Shown here piece after piece: positions 11,177 through 22,765 of a stretch of 64,000 bases of DNA. The position numbers and the translations under genes are program-made. Location: contig NMRA01000265.1 of assembly GCA_002633005.1 (NCBI GenBank), forward strand, positions 6,381 through 70,380. The letters are read 5' to 3'. The notes beneath the pieces were generated by a model. The model had not been told where the DNA came from. It worked only from the letters and a program-made list of their open reading frames with translations, and ran no database searches. Source of the DNA: Phoronis australis (Eukaryota > Phoronida > Phoronidae). Numbering within the stretch: the first letter of the stretch is position 1; every line of letters starts with the position of its first letter.

Positions 11177-11249
11177 CATGGAAAAAATCAGCATGCACAG
11201 ATTTCTCACTAGCACCAAGATCCATCAAGAGAGCACTTGATCCTCCTGT
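11177..11249 (-). CDS. COPS9: COPS9 penultimate coding exon (intact copy)
   Basis: This 73-bp exon lies between an acceptor (ttctttgtttcag, AG at 11250-11251) and donor GTATGA (11176-11171). It encodes TGGSSALLMDLGASEKSVHA then DFFH plus one base, which joins in frame to the exon at 8523-8560. Human COPS9 has the same layout, with a GGS-x-LLMDL-A-EK-VHADFF core and no gaps, so the family is clear. COPS9 sits in the nuclear/cytosolic COP9 signalosome. The first exon, encoding about 20 N-terminal residues (in the family an M-x-VDEMFPEG-x-GPY-like stretch), should lie to the right, but I could not find it between here and 19.7 kb. Confidence 0.9.
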
Positions 11250-11753
11250 CTGAAACAAAGAATATTGAAATTAACAGACAAAGACACAAAGGCATAAATT
11301 ATTGCTAGTTGGTGTTATGGTCCACCTTGTTGGTTGGAGTTATAAGGTACACATTGTTAGTTAGAATTATGGTACATTATTAGTAGAGTTACGGTGCAAG
11401 CTGTTATTTGTGATCTATGGTGTACATTGTTAGTTGGGATTAAATGGTACATATTGTTAGTTTGAAATATGGTACACAAAGATAGATTTATGAAAATAGC
11501 TGTGGAATGCACTGTTAGTTTGAAATATGAAACACAGAGTGTAAATAAGGCACGCACACATGTCATAATAAATTATCAAAACTGATTTCAATTTATTACA
11601 GTTTTTTATTATTTTAATACCAGCAAACCGAATTTCCGAACAAATTTTGCTGCTGCTACAAAGCTGCCATCATGTTCTGAAAGATGTTACAAACAGTTAG
11701 GAAATTGCATGCCACAAGTATGTTGTTTTCAAAATGATGATACGTTTTTTTTG

Positions 11754-12010
11754 CAAGCAGTTTATCCCATTCAATCCGCCATCTTTTTGGTCGTATCACG
11801 TGAACTAATGAATACTTATAAGTCCGAAAAGATTTCTGGCTCCGACCGGGACTCGAATCCAGGACCCACCGCTCACCGTGCTCACTACACGGTGAGTGAA
11901 AGATTCTGGGTTCGAGTCCCAGTCTGGGGCAGAAATCTTTTCGGACTTATATTCATTAGGTCACGTGATGTGACCAAAAAGATGGCAAATTGAACGGGAT
12001 AAATTGCTTG
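11754..12010. repeat. Foldback element with tRNA T-arm-like centre, copy 2
   Basis: This copy of the element at 10615-10871 lies in the right half of the duplication. The outer arm begins GCAAGCAGTTTATCCC, slightly closer to perfect symmetry than copy 1. Confidence 0.7.
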
Positions 12011-12357
12011 CAACAAATTCCACACCTCACTGAATAAGACATACTTATACACACTTTTCTTTGTACATTACAAGAGGTGGAGAATTATGCAAGTAAATGA
12101 CGTTTACTAGATTGTTTTTTACTAAAACAGTTGCAACATGCAAGGTGAGTGCCCTTTGACTCCCAGATTTTGCATGCATCTCCGCCAGTCGTTATCACTA
12201 CATGTTGATATAAGTTTCACGACGACGTGACACGCAAAACTACCCAAGCGGTGTGAAATTTTGAGGTCTATTGCAACTGGACACACAGTGGTACCTAACA
12301 GTATTTTGAGGATAGTCTTTATACATCTAGCTGACTGGCTAAACACACAGTGGTACC

Positions 12358-12486
12358 CAGGGGCGGACCCAGGATTTCGAGTTGGGGAGGGGGCCAAGGC
12401 AGAGTATTAGCCAGGATTTTTCCCTTCAGACATTCGCACCCCCAAAGTGCCAAACGGAATATGGGAGAATTTTAAATCCGCCACTG
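12358..12486. mobile_element. hAT-like MITE, CAGTGGCGGAT family
   Basis: A 129-bp element from CAGGGGCGGACCCAGG to AAATCCGCCACTG. It shares its internal sequence (gggcagagtattagccaggatttttcc; cattcgcacccccaaagtg) with copies near 17530, 54458 and 55791. Imperfect inverted ends resembling the large element at 2160-4563 suggest a non-autonomous hAT derivative. Confidence 0.7.
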
Positions 12487-15400
12487 CTACTGGTACCTGG
12501 CTGTAATTTGACGATAGTCTTCATACAGCTAGCTGGCTGACTATAAATGGTATAATGTAGTATTGTAAAGGGGTGGAGGTTGAAGAGACTGGAACTTTAT
12601 CCAAAATGTGGCAAGTCACGTGATTTTCAATCTTAACAATAATAGGCAAACTGAAGTCTGCACACATGCAGAGAGCATTCACCTATTAGGTGAAATTTGA
12701 GGTAACAAAAACACCCAAAGTGTTCTGGTTACCTTTGGAAGTTAATGTTTTCAATACATGCTCGAACTTTATGGCCAATCATTCTCCACTAAGTTTGATA
12801 ATCACGCAGGTTAAATTCACCTCCAATGAGAAATTTGAGGCCCCGAATATACCCAAGGTGATCTGAATGGCTTAGGACCCTTAAGTTGTGTTGGGTCCCA
12901 CCTCAAAAAGGGAAATGGGGAAGAACAAATTAGTATGTCAACGAGGTGAAGGGTGTGACTTGAGAATCGTGGCTACCTGGAGGGTCGAAACTTGTGGTGT
13001 TCTAGGGAGTGAATACTGTGTAGGAAAGATGACGGTGCGAGGAATCGAACGATACCAAAATCATATGTCTAAGTCATTGTCGTCATATTGTAAACAATTA
13101 CCACGACAATATCTTATTTCATACTTTGTGATAATTTTTATTCACATTTATTACGTTTTTGAGTGATTTTTTGCCGATTGTAGTGAGCGACTTTAACACG
13201 GTGACAGATTCGCGAAGCGATTCGCTAAAGCATGCCGTCCTCGCTACCTATGGTCCGAGTTATAGAAGAAAAAAAACTCTTAATGCCGTTTAAGCCGGTT
13301 TTTTGGTGTGACTTTCAACTTGTGCAAACATTTCGAAAAAATCGTAAATACTACAAACGAATGGAATGTTTACAAAGAATTTAATATCCGGGATGCTCTA
13401 ATAGACGTAAACATTACATTACACAGATCTAGAGGTCAGCAGAATTTATACAAATGGTGGAGACTAGAAGGTCTATGTAGTGTACGTCCGAAGGCGAGAT
13501 TCAGAAAAAGACGTGTTAGCCAATACAAAAAGCGGCATTAGCAACAAACCGTCGTGTACTTGTAAGCGACTCATTCGATAGGTTAGAAACAATGAGGACA
13601 AGACTGAATGTTCGAATTCGTGAAGGTTTTACAATTACAACAATGCCAGGCTTTCGATGGACTGGTATAAGTCAGTAAGTGTGCTGTTTGGGAAATGTTC
13701 AATGACTCGTATACACGGTTAGAGCATTCACCGATGATGGGTAACTGATCTCAGTCAGCATACATCGGACCCGAATCATTTTGAAGAGCCTCAATTCAAT
13801 CAGCTGTTCAGTTTTTGTTCCGGCTAATACTACTAGTAGTAGTACTGATTCACGCTGACCCGGACTAGTTACACCATGTTAGTGTTTTAACATGTAGTTA
13901 AAACTGCTAAGGCCCTTTCATTCTAACGTCAACATGGCGATGTTTTGGGGAATTGCAGTCAGCCGGTATGGAGGGTTAACTTCGGTCCGGAATCGAAGTT
14001 AACTGTGCCAGTTGACTTCACAGTAGATGCTGTGGTGTACGGTAGTATGAATGATCAACTTCGGTTACATCGAAGAAGTTATTGTCAGGTGCCACTGTTA
14101 TCATCAACAATTACAGGGTAGTGTCGTCGCTAAAAGCTGCTCATATTTTGCTCGAATAGTCACTAATCGAATTAGAAATAGGTTTTTGTGTCAATTAGCA
14201 CATGTCAATGTTCCCAAATTATCACATTAAAAAATTCTGGTGTACAAGTGTTGCATCTGCTCTACATTGCGATTACTTCGATGTCAACATCGTCAGCTAC
14301 AGTTTATTTAGACATCCAAAGCCGGTATAAATGGTTCAATTAACGGTGCATGTCGACGCTCTGCTCAGACCAAAATTAAGTACAAAAGGGCTTTTAGATC
14401 GATTTCAACTAGCAAAACAATTTAACAGGTGGTGTAAAGAATTGTGGCGGGGGNAGGGACTTCACCTGGCCATGCCAATAGCTTTATTAGAAAGCTCATA
14501 TCAGTGTTGGTCGTACTGAGTACAGTGGGGGGAGTCTTGGTCAAGATGACTATACTTGACAATGTCTTATTAGTTTTGTTTTATTTTTTTCCAGGAGAAT
14601 ACTGGCCAGCTACAGGGGCCCCTGTAACCGTAAGTTGATCTTTCTTATTCCATTAAGTTTTAAAAGAAAGAATAGGTGCGCTAAACTTATTCAGTTATCG
14701 ATGGCCACCTTTCTCTGTATTTCCATCTTAGACTGTGCAGGTAAGGAGAAAATGGTTACTTGCAATCTGCATGGTCCAGGCACATTACTTGAACTCACAA
14801 CCTCAAAAAATTATCCAGTCAAATCACGTGATTGGAGTGCAAATCTTATGTTTGCTCATGTCATGGAATTGCTCAATTTTCGAGTTGTGTATCGAATACA
14901 GAGATTAGACGTTGGATTCTACCGTAAGCCGGTATTTTCATCAATTATAAGTCTCTTACGTCGCTGTTAGTTTAGAATAATGCTGTCTCAGCTACAAATT
15001 TTGCCTTCTGGTAATGAAATCAAAGTTGTTTTAAGCATAAAGGTGTGACAAATTGACTGAAAGTACATTCTTAAATCTTGTGATTGCTCCTGGTAAAATG
15101 ACTCCAATTGCATTTAAATCCTTCTTCATCATCTGTACTTTCAGAATGAGTGGTTTAGACAACGTCCTCTACAAACTTCTTTGCAAGAATCCCAGACTGG
15201 TCACCACCTGAAGAAACCTTGAGGTATTGTTTCATGCATTTCCTTAATATGTCATGGAGTGACATTTCACATTTTATTCAACTCACAACTCACAATCCTA
15301 ACCAAAGATTTCACTGTTTTGTTTACAGTATTGTAAACATGCCTTGTTTAAAGCATGTTCAATTTCTATTCAGGGATTCACCCAGGATTTCGAAAATAGG

Positions 15401-16152
15401 GTGTCCAAAATGGGGTTCCCAATATTTCGGAGTGTCCTTGATTCTGACGACGCATTACCCCTACCACCGTGCAGTGCACCAGCAACCCCCCACACTGATT
15501 TTTTTACAAAAATACGTACGTCAAAGCGTTTACATCTGCGTTTTCAAAATAACCCCCTGTAGCGAGCTGTTTTTACTAAAAAACTGCTTGGACTTAGACT
15601 TTTACACCTTAACTTATGAATACAGCCAAGCAGCTTACCAGACAAATATTAGAGATATTTTTAAAGGATAAGTGAACTTCGCAGATGATGGTGTCACTGC
15701 TGTTCCATATTAAAACATGAAAGTGCACATTGAAATGCACGAAACAGTGTTTCATTTGAGTTATTTATATTAAGTTTGTGTAAACCGTACTTCAGTGTGA
15801 TGTTTTTATTCTAATGTATCAGTGCTTTGGAGGATGTCCAGTTGAGCAAAGAACATTTGTAATGTAACTAATTTGCATGTGACAATTTTCAACTCGCTTA
15901 CAACTGTAGTATAAATGCAAGCTTACTCCAGCTGCTGGTTGAAATTCTGTGCATCATGTTTGGTGTGGGGAGCAATAACGATTTCTAAAAACCTTATTTT
16001 GAAAATTTGCCCTTTTACGATTCCATCTGTCGATTCGATGTCACTGTTTCAGATTCATATATACACGTCTGAGTTTTCAGTGTAGAGACCTCAGAATAAA
16101 TTTTAAACTGAATTTCTTCTTGCAAATGCCACTGTTGTCATCTTGCAGGGAT
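12487..16152. other. Intergenic or intronic DNA with weak exon-like pieces
   Basis: No gene is firmly supported. An N at 14454 interrupts a possible plus-strand coding start (ATG at 14331). Two plus-strand segments with good splice signals follow at 14595-14629 and 15145-15222. A short hairpin is present at 13975-14004 (GTTAACTTCG / CGAAGTTAAC). COPS9 exon 1 might be expected in this interval but was not found. Confidence 0.35.
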
Positions 16153-16208
16153 TCAGAGCTGTTGTTCACCCTTGTCCTTATCTTCTTTGTCACCTGCATC
16201 CTCACAAT
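16153..16208 (-). CDS. Possible terminal exon with acidic C-terminus, unknown gene
   Basis: After an acceptor (cctttgattcag, AG at 16209-16210) the frame reads CEDAGDKEDKDKGEQQL and stops. A diverged copy of the same region lies at 18876-18904 with the same acceptor shape and an acidic ending DDEDTSDTE. Two independent copies that keep an acceptor plus an acidic open end suggest a real, possibly duplicated, terminal exon. I cannot name the gene, and upstream exons are uncertain; one candidate is about 16894-17080. Confidence 0.3.
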
Positions 16209-16893
16209 CTGAATCAAAGGTTTGTGTCTGCTCTTGCAAAGACTCTATGCTCTATTGGAATTTAAAGTAGATATAGGCATGCCTTTTATGTCACGAAAAC
16301 CAACTGTTCATTTAGACCATGTAACATTAGTATGATATTGATCTCGAATTGTTCCTTGATAAAAATTGGTGTAAATTTTGGGCTTGAAAATCTCCAGCAA
16401 TTTGTTTCTACTTGAGAGTTTCTTTAGGTTGACGTGTCACAGCCATTTCATTCACATGACATGGTCACAACCATAATGAACTGACAGTTCTTTGCAAGAC
16501 CAAAACTTATTTCTCATCTGAATGAGGAAAGTGGTTAAAATCAAAAGTTAAGTTGCGCAGATAACAGGGTTTATAGTCGCAGAAAATTTTCTGTGAAAAT
16601 GCAGCTCTATTTTCTCTCAATGTAGGTTTCTGACATAACCATGTTGCCATGAGTTCAATTTCTTGTCTTAGAACTCTAGGATCCACTTAAGCCATAAAAA
16701 CGGTTTGCAATGGCCATCAAAAGTTATAATGCGATGAAGCTTGAGTATTGTTATTGTTGGTGAAGTGGTGATGCACATTACGATGAACCTTTAAAAAATG
16801 GTAATCACATAAAATGCCAATCTGAACAGTACATAGATAACATTAATCAATACATTCCACAGGATACACATTTTCGCAAAAGTGTGAGTGTAC

Positions 16894-17080
16894 CTGAAAT
16901 TGAAACTTCAGTGTTCTACCTGTTTCCAGACTAATTAAGTTTAGTTCCTGTGTTAACGTGCCAATATTGATGCTAGAAATTTGTAACAGCTGACATTCAA
17001 GGAGGATAGATGATTTTTCGAAGCACTCTTTAGGTCCTCTGCCACGTAAACTGATGGATTGTGTTCTTGATAAAGTGAGT
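16894..17080 (-). CDS. Exon-like open segment, unknown protein
   Basis: This minus-strand frame is open from an acceptor-like cttgcag (AG at 17081-17082) to a donor-like CAG|GTACAC at 16893. It encodes LTLSRTQSISLRGRGPKECF and continues through a Leu/Ile-rich stretch to LETGRTLKFQFQ. Composition is protein-like, but I recognise no domain. An alternative donor lies at 16919. The plus strand is also partly open, so this is tentative. Confidence 0.25.
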
Positions 17081-17529
17081 CTGCAAGGGCCTAGTCGCAC
17101 ACTCGAAATTCCAAGAAAGGGTACATTAGTTAAAAGCAAGCACTGTCATTAACCTTCCCCTGTCCCTAGCCCTATATTTACCCAATCTAGACCATACCAC
17201 TGATAATACAAGATGTAACCTGCTCGACCTTTATTATTGCTCCTACTGATCTGCCTTTGGCTTGCGTTTGAGGAGGTCCCATGCATAGTATATTGTCCTG
17301 TAATGATGTGACCACTTACAGTGTCCTGCAATTTGAGAACCAGATTTCTTCACTGAATAACAGGCATCAAATTTGTTCATTCTTATTCCCAACCATGGTT
17401 TTGTACGATCTCACTTTTCTCGCAACAAGCTTCAGCCTACCGGCACTTCCCAAGTTTGCTTGCATTCAATCCGAGGCTTCATCGCTGATCCAGTGGTTTG
17501 TGTTCAAGTGGACTAGCTAGCTGACTAGT

Positions 17530-17730
17530 CAGTGGTGGATTTAGAGGGGGGCTATGGCCTCCCTAAAATTCTCCCAGCTCCCATTTGGCAGTTCGGGGGT
17601 GTTGGCGAACAAAATCCTGGCTAATACTCTGCCCTGTTCCTCCAACTCAAAATCCTGGATCTGCCCCAGGGGCGGGCGGATCCAGGATTTTGAGTTAGGA
17701 GGGGGGGCAGGGCACAGGAATAACCACGCA
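17530..17730. mobile_element. hAT-like MITE plus an abutting inverted partial copy
   Basis: CAGTGGTGGATTTAGAGG begins a MITE ending near 17668 at CTGGATCTGCCCC. A second, inverted start (CAGGGGCGGGCGGATCCAGG) abuts it and runs to about 17730. The interior matches the elements at 12358, 54458 and 55791 in reverse orientation. Confidence 0.65.
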
Positions 17731-19740
17731 GTGTTGGCTTACGTAGTAAATGGTTTTCCGAGGAATTTTGATTTAGGGGAGACCACTCTTCAATTTGCCG
17801 ATAGCTAGCGAGAAAAACGAAGATAGACCTGTAGACTCATTAATATGCTGAATATTGGAGAGATTGGTGAAAATTTTTCGATGTCCATTGAAGTTTGAAG
17901 TTTGCCCATGTTAATGGTTCATGTCCGTAAGGCAATATTTGAGTGCAAATCCATTTTCAATTCAAATCTGTGGAGAGCATAATCCAGTTCCCTTGTTTGG
18001 CGATAGCGGAGGTCACGAACAGTGTGACCTCGGCTAGATATCACAAAATTAATGCTGCTTTCGAACGAATTTTCAGAAAAATCTGTGTCCAACGGGGTGT
18101 CGAAAACGGGTTAGCGGCCATAAGTGTAAAATGCAGTCACTTACAGTTTCTTAATCTGTAGTACGATTTTCGATCTCTAATAAGGACGATTTAGCTCGGA
18201 ATGTAAATAGTCATCCCACTTGTTTTGTAACAAGCAGTTGGTCATGTATTCTATTTTACTAAAAAATTTGACTTCGAACATTAATGTACTGAGAGCACTT
18301 CATGAGACGTAGCTAGGTTAAAGTTGTTTTAACCGTAAATTGCTGTTTTCTTAAATTCATGCTGTGTTTGAAGGTATCACTTTTAAAAAAACAGGGCTCA
18401 TACCCATAGACAGATCCGTAGCTAATAGGATATGTCAAGATGATAGGGGCCCAGACATCAATTTTCAACGGACATTCATGATAGCTTTGCAAAGGGGGTG
18501 ACGTCATTTTTCGAAAGACAAACCCTAGCTCGTGAGAGCCCCAAAAATGACATATCGGCGCCATTTTATATCATTCGTGTGCGGAAGGGAGCCCTGGGCT
18601 CCTTGGACCCCCAAATCCACCTATGCCGCGTGCAGTTTCATAGACAGATCCATGGGGTTCAAGCGGCTGCAGACCCCTGTTGTTCCCTTCCAAGTCCAAA
18701 ATAGGGTCTGAGTCCCCTCGTCTCCCCTGAATTCGTCTGTGTATGATTTCATCTGCCGATTCAATGTCACTGTTTCAGATTCATATATACAAGTCTTGAG
18801 TTTTCAGTAAAGAGCTCTCAGAATGACATTTAAACTGAATGTCTTCTTACAAATGTCAGTATTGTCATCTTATTCTTATTCTGTGTCACTTGTATCCTCA
18901 TCATCTGCTTCAAAGGTTTCTGTCCGGAAAACCGTCCACCTTTTCGTCTAGGCCATTTGTCATTAGTATGAAATTGATCTCAAATTGTCCCTTGATAAAA
19001 ATAGACCTGAACTCTGGGCTTAAAAATTTGCTACTACTTGAGACAGTCACTATAGGTTGACTTGTCCTTTCATTCAACTAACAAGGTCTCAACCATAACG
19101 AACTGACAGTTCTTTGCAAGACCAAAATTATTTCTCGTCTGAATAGGGAAAGGCCGAAATCAATCTTATACTGGTAAGTGGGCTAAATGAAAAAAACGTT
19201 GCATGGATAGAACAGGGTTTTATAGCCTCAGTAATTGTTTTGCGAGCAATGTAACTCTATTGCTGTCTCTCAATGTTCGTTTCTTATTGTTTTCTGATAG
19301 ACGGTGGTAGTATGAACCTTGTTTCTAGATTGATAAATCAGTTATGTGGTAGCTTTACATTCATGCAACGGCTGCTAAGTAGCACTTGGCACATAACCAC
19401 GTTTGCCATGGGTTCAATTCATCTAAAGTTACGATGTGATGAAGATTCATACCAAGATTCAATTGGCAACTTGTGCATTAGATATTGAATCATCTTAAAC
19501 TAAGAACCTCTCACTCAGAGTGTTGACCCTAGTATTCACTCTGTGTTATGGGTAGGGTTGATGACTGCTCCCCACATACCAACGCCGTTATTACTTGTAA
19601 CCAATGGTGGTTGTCTTTGCACTGTATCTTTGGTCTTAGTGTTTCAGTGCTCAATCATATTCTAACTTTTCACAATCCTTTACACGTACAGACTACACTG
19701 GTACTTCAATGAGAAATCCAAGAATTAAGTATACAGTCAA
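17731..19740. other. Non-coding stretch with a diverged duplicate of 16.0-16.7 kb
   Basis: The segment about 18730-19450 is a diverged direct copy of about 16010-16740, sharing GTCACTGTTTCAGATTCATA and several later blocks, with substitutions and indels. It carries the decayed acidic terminal exon at 18876-18904. No complete gene is visible. Confidence 0.5.
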
Positions 19741-20985
19741 TGACTAAGAAAGGTCTATACTCCATCGCCACTGGCGTCCATCATTACCAGATGCTTGAGA
19801 GAAGAATAAGGCGTGCACAAAATTGACACATGACTTCCAGGCGCCACCTTGTCCGTTGCATTGAGATCAATAGTCTTGCAACGGCAACAAATGTTGACTG
19901 ATCTATCAAGAGAAACTATCACTGCTGCAGTGAACACTTAACACTTACTATCTTTAAAGTTACTTTTGCACAGTAGCTTGACGTGTATATGAATGTAGTC
20001 AATACAACAAGACATGACAATATTTTTCATCATATTCGTTGACCGTACAGTATATAAGTCTGACATTTCGCTTTAATATAAGTAAACCAAAAAATCTTGA
20101 TCACTGTTTGCCTGCATCCGACTCCAAAAACAATAGATAAAGAAGATGAATACACACACAAACGTCCGCACACACATACAACACACTTATGCGCGCATCT
20201 TTCTAGGCTTGCCATCAGAATTAGATCCCTTGCGTACTTAAGAAAGCAAAAGAGTCATAGAGGACCATCTAATGTTGAATTTTTTTCATATTCACAATTT
20301 CTCAAATATAGACATATTTACGTTTGAATATACTTATAAACACCTCTTTCTTGAACATTTCAATTGATGGAGAAGCGTATCTGAGTCTTTGGCTGTAGAT
20401 GTGATATTTTCCCAGACAGATGAGAAAAATAATTGTATCAGAGTTTTGTAATTTGCAAAAGAAAACCCCTTTATATGAGAGAATAACTAAAGATTGTAGT
20501 TTAACAAATGACTAATGGCTGATTGAAGACCGGAAATTATTGGTCCCAAAACAATTCCAGTACAAAAGGGTCATATTTTCTGGCTCTTTTTACACAGTAT
20601 AGAGAGAACTGATTGCTTGATACCAGTCTTGACAAGAAATGCATTTGTTGCCGCAATTCTATGAAAGAATCTTACAGATAAGTTACTACTAGTGATCTAA
20701 AATTTTCTGACGTAGTTTGCGTTTCGATTTTAGCGATATTCCTTGACGTATCTCTCTAGTAATGTCCCGCTCAGGTGATTCTATTTTCCCGATGTATGGC
20801 GCCACTATCGTCGGCATTTTGCTTCGTGAGGAGTATTTTCGCTCGTAGGTTGACTGATAGAACCAATTACGCGTTGTGTGCGTGGTCAAAGTAGCCTTTG
20901 TTTAGGTAGTGACTAGTTTTTATTATTTTCAGATTTTTACCATCAACAAATACAGAGACTACATGCTAATACGTTTTGCTTTCAA

Positions 20986-21872
20986 GAGACAATGCAATTA
21001 TTGTCACCACCATCTTCATCATCATAACCATCATCATAATGATAATTATCATCTCCATCATTATAGTAATCATCATTGTCATAATAATCATTATCATAAT
21101 TTTCACCCGCAGTCCCCTGTTCCTCTCTCCCATCTTCATCATCATAGTAATCATCATTGTCATAATAATCATCATAATGATTATTATCATCTTCATCATC
21201 ATAGTAATCATCATTGTCATAATAATCAATATCATAATGATCATTATCATCTTCATCATCATAGTAATCATCATTGTCATATTAATCATTATCATAATGG
21301 TTATTATCATCTTTATCATCATAGTAATCATCATTGTCAAAATAATCATTCTCATAATAATTATTATCATCTCCATCATCATAGTATTCATCATTGTCAT
21401 AATACCCATTATCATAATGATTCTGATCATCTCCATCATCATAGTAATCATCATTGTCATAATAATCATTATTGTAATGATTATTATCATATCCATCATC
21501 ATAGTAATTTTCATGGGCATAACAATCATCATCATAATGATTATTATCATCTCCATCATCATAGTAATCATCATTGTCTTAATAATCATTATCATAATGG
21601 TTATTATCATCTTCATCATCATAGTAATCATCATTGTCATAATAATTATTATCATAATGGTTATTATCATCTTCATCATCATAGTAATCATCATTGTCAT
21701 AATAATCATAATCATAATGATTATCATCTCCATCATCATAGTAATCATCATTGTCATAATAATTATTATCATAATGGTTATTATCATCTTCATCATCATA
21801 GTAATCATCATTGTCATAATAATCATAATCATAATGATTATTATCATCATCATCATAGTAATCATCATTGTC
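20986..21872 (-). repeat. 60-bp tandem array, former coding tail of PHYHIP-like gene A
   Basis: About a dozen 60-bp units (minus strand DDNNHYDNDYYDNDDYYDDG-like, 20 codons) lie directly past the stop of gene A. Read in the gene's frame, the array stays open for about 95 codons beyond the stop, then meets further stops near 21580 and 21288. The distal end keeps one GREEQGTAGEN-like piece, related to the 84-bp unit of gene B. The plus strand gives a His/Asn-rich shadow frame, and the other minus frame a Met/Ile-rich one. This looks like a once-translated tail that has decayed. Confidence 0.7.
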
Positions 21873-22712
21873 CTAATAATCATTATCATATTGATTATTA
21901 TCATCTCCATCACCATCACAACTTTCGTCCGCACTCCACTCATCCTCCTCCCTCTCATCTTCATCATCATAATGATGATGATGATCATTGTCGTTGTCAC
22001 TTAAATCATTGTAATCTTTAAAATCATCGTCAGTGGTGCTAGGTGATTTCGAATATTGACAGTCGATGTTGCAAATAGGATAATGCTCATTCTTTGGAAT
22101 TCCTGTTTGGGACGCGACGCCGGTGGAAAGAACAGTTACGAGTTCAGCTCCTTCATTCAATGCGTCCTTTAAGTAAATTTTTTCTGTGTAAAACAGCTCC
22201 ACCCAAACTGATTTGGTAGCGTGCATCCTACCGGAAGTCGCTTGCTTGAGAAACGGATTGTCATATACGTCAAGGGAAACTAGATGATTGTCGCAAAAGA
22301 AATCTGCCTCTGAGTTCGGCTTCGTCATAACAACAGTAACATAATGAAGTCCATTATTTTTCAAACAATAATAGTCAGCAAAGTAGAGGTTGAACGCTTC
22401 TTTTGCAAACATCTCCGCTGGCAAAAGCAACCGTGTGTCTCCAAAGGGTGATTTCCAGGGAAGTTCTCCATTTTTGGCAAGCGGGCAATTTACTGAAAAG
22501 AATATTCCTTTTATTTGACCGTTGATAGGAGAATCTCCATTGAAATCTTTTAATCGCGTTTCAATGATGCCAGTTGTGGACAATATGTCATTAAATCTCT
22601 CTTTCGGTTGGTTTCTATAGAAATGGCTCACAGACTGCCACACTTTGTCACCACTTGGCACGTGCGCTTCTGTTATTTTGAGCAATTTCTGAACTTTTCC
22701 CTTCTCTTCCAT
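21873..22712 (-). CDS. PHYHIP C-terminal-domain protein A (truncated acidic tail)
   Basis: The 279-residue frame resembles the C-terminal domain of phytanoyl-CoA hydroxylase-interacting proteins (PHYHIP/PHYHIPL). Landmarks are a W-x3-FYRNQP helix (about 25-36), LKDFNGDSPINGQIKGIFFS (about 54-73), SPFGDTRLLLPAEMF, NLYFADYYCL, HYVTVVMTKPNS, the DNPFL turn, VWVELFYTE, and a closing PICNIDC cysteine pair near residue 215. Human PHYHIP has a fibronectin III domain before this region; none is visible here. I start at ATG 22712 because a conserved acceptor (ttttcctttacag) ends six bases before it; an in-frame ATG at 22751 is the alternative. The tail is Asp/His-rich and ends at TAG 21873-21875, a single change from the TAT seen in other repeat units. 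Family members are cytosolic; the function here is unknown. Confidence 0.8.
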   Translation of the reverse strand: MEEKGKVQKLLKITEAHVPSGDKVWQSVSHFYRNQPKERFNDILSTTGIIETRLKDFNGDSPINGQIKGIFFSVNCPLAKNGELPWKSPFGDTRLLLPAEMFAKEAFNLYFADYYCLKNNGLHYVTVVMTKPNSEADFFCDNHLVSLDVYDNPFLKQATSGRMHATKSVWVELFYTEKIYLKDALNEGAELVTVLSTGVASQTGIPKNEHYPICNIDCQYSKSPSTTDDDFKDYNDLSDNDNDHHHHYDDEDEREEDEWSADESCDGDGDDNNQYDNDY

Positions 22713-22765
22713 TGTTTTCTGTAAAGGAAAATATGGCATTTTGGGTGACATTTTACCTTACAGAA

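Larger units (their letters stand above)
10955..12092 (+). repeat. Right copy of 1138-bp direct duplication
   Basis: This is the partner of 9816-10953. It carries the intact COPS9 exon and a second copy of the foldback element. Beyond 12092 the sequence is unique, continuing AAGTAAATGACG. Confidence 0.95.
19745..22765. repeat. Segmental duplication unit A (PHYHIP-like gene and 3' flank)
   Basis: From CACTGGCGTCCATCATTA to just upstream of the gene start, this unit aligns in order with 24945-28885. Similarity extends through about 1 kb of 3' flank, the repeat-rich coding tail and the domain, and ends abruptly near TGACATTTTACCTT. Unit B carries about 1 kb of extra sequence (about 25325-26370). 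Confidence 0.8.

Noticed and set aside
15219-15671. 150-codon plus-strand frame
   Set aside because: Composition is random-like, with no domain or splice support.
19755-19937. Minus frame shared between duplication units A and B (also 24950-25255)
   Set aside because: Frames are open in both, but amino-acid changes are as frequent as expected for non-coding drift and not conservative.
21120-21900. CRISPR-like regular array
   Set aside because: The units are contiguous 60-bp repeats with no unique spacers, in an animal genome, and are in frame with a gene.
20966-22000. Met/Ile-rich minus frame of 344 codons
   Set aside because: Shadow of the same repeat array, composed of ATG/ATT/ATA from simple sequence.
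20909-22021. 370-codon His/Asn-rich plus-strand frame
   Set aside because: It is the complement of the 60-bp GAT/AAT/TAT-rich array of gene A. The His-rich look is forced by CAT repeats, and it overlaps the recognisable gene antisense.
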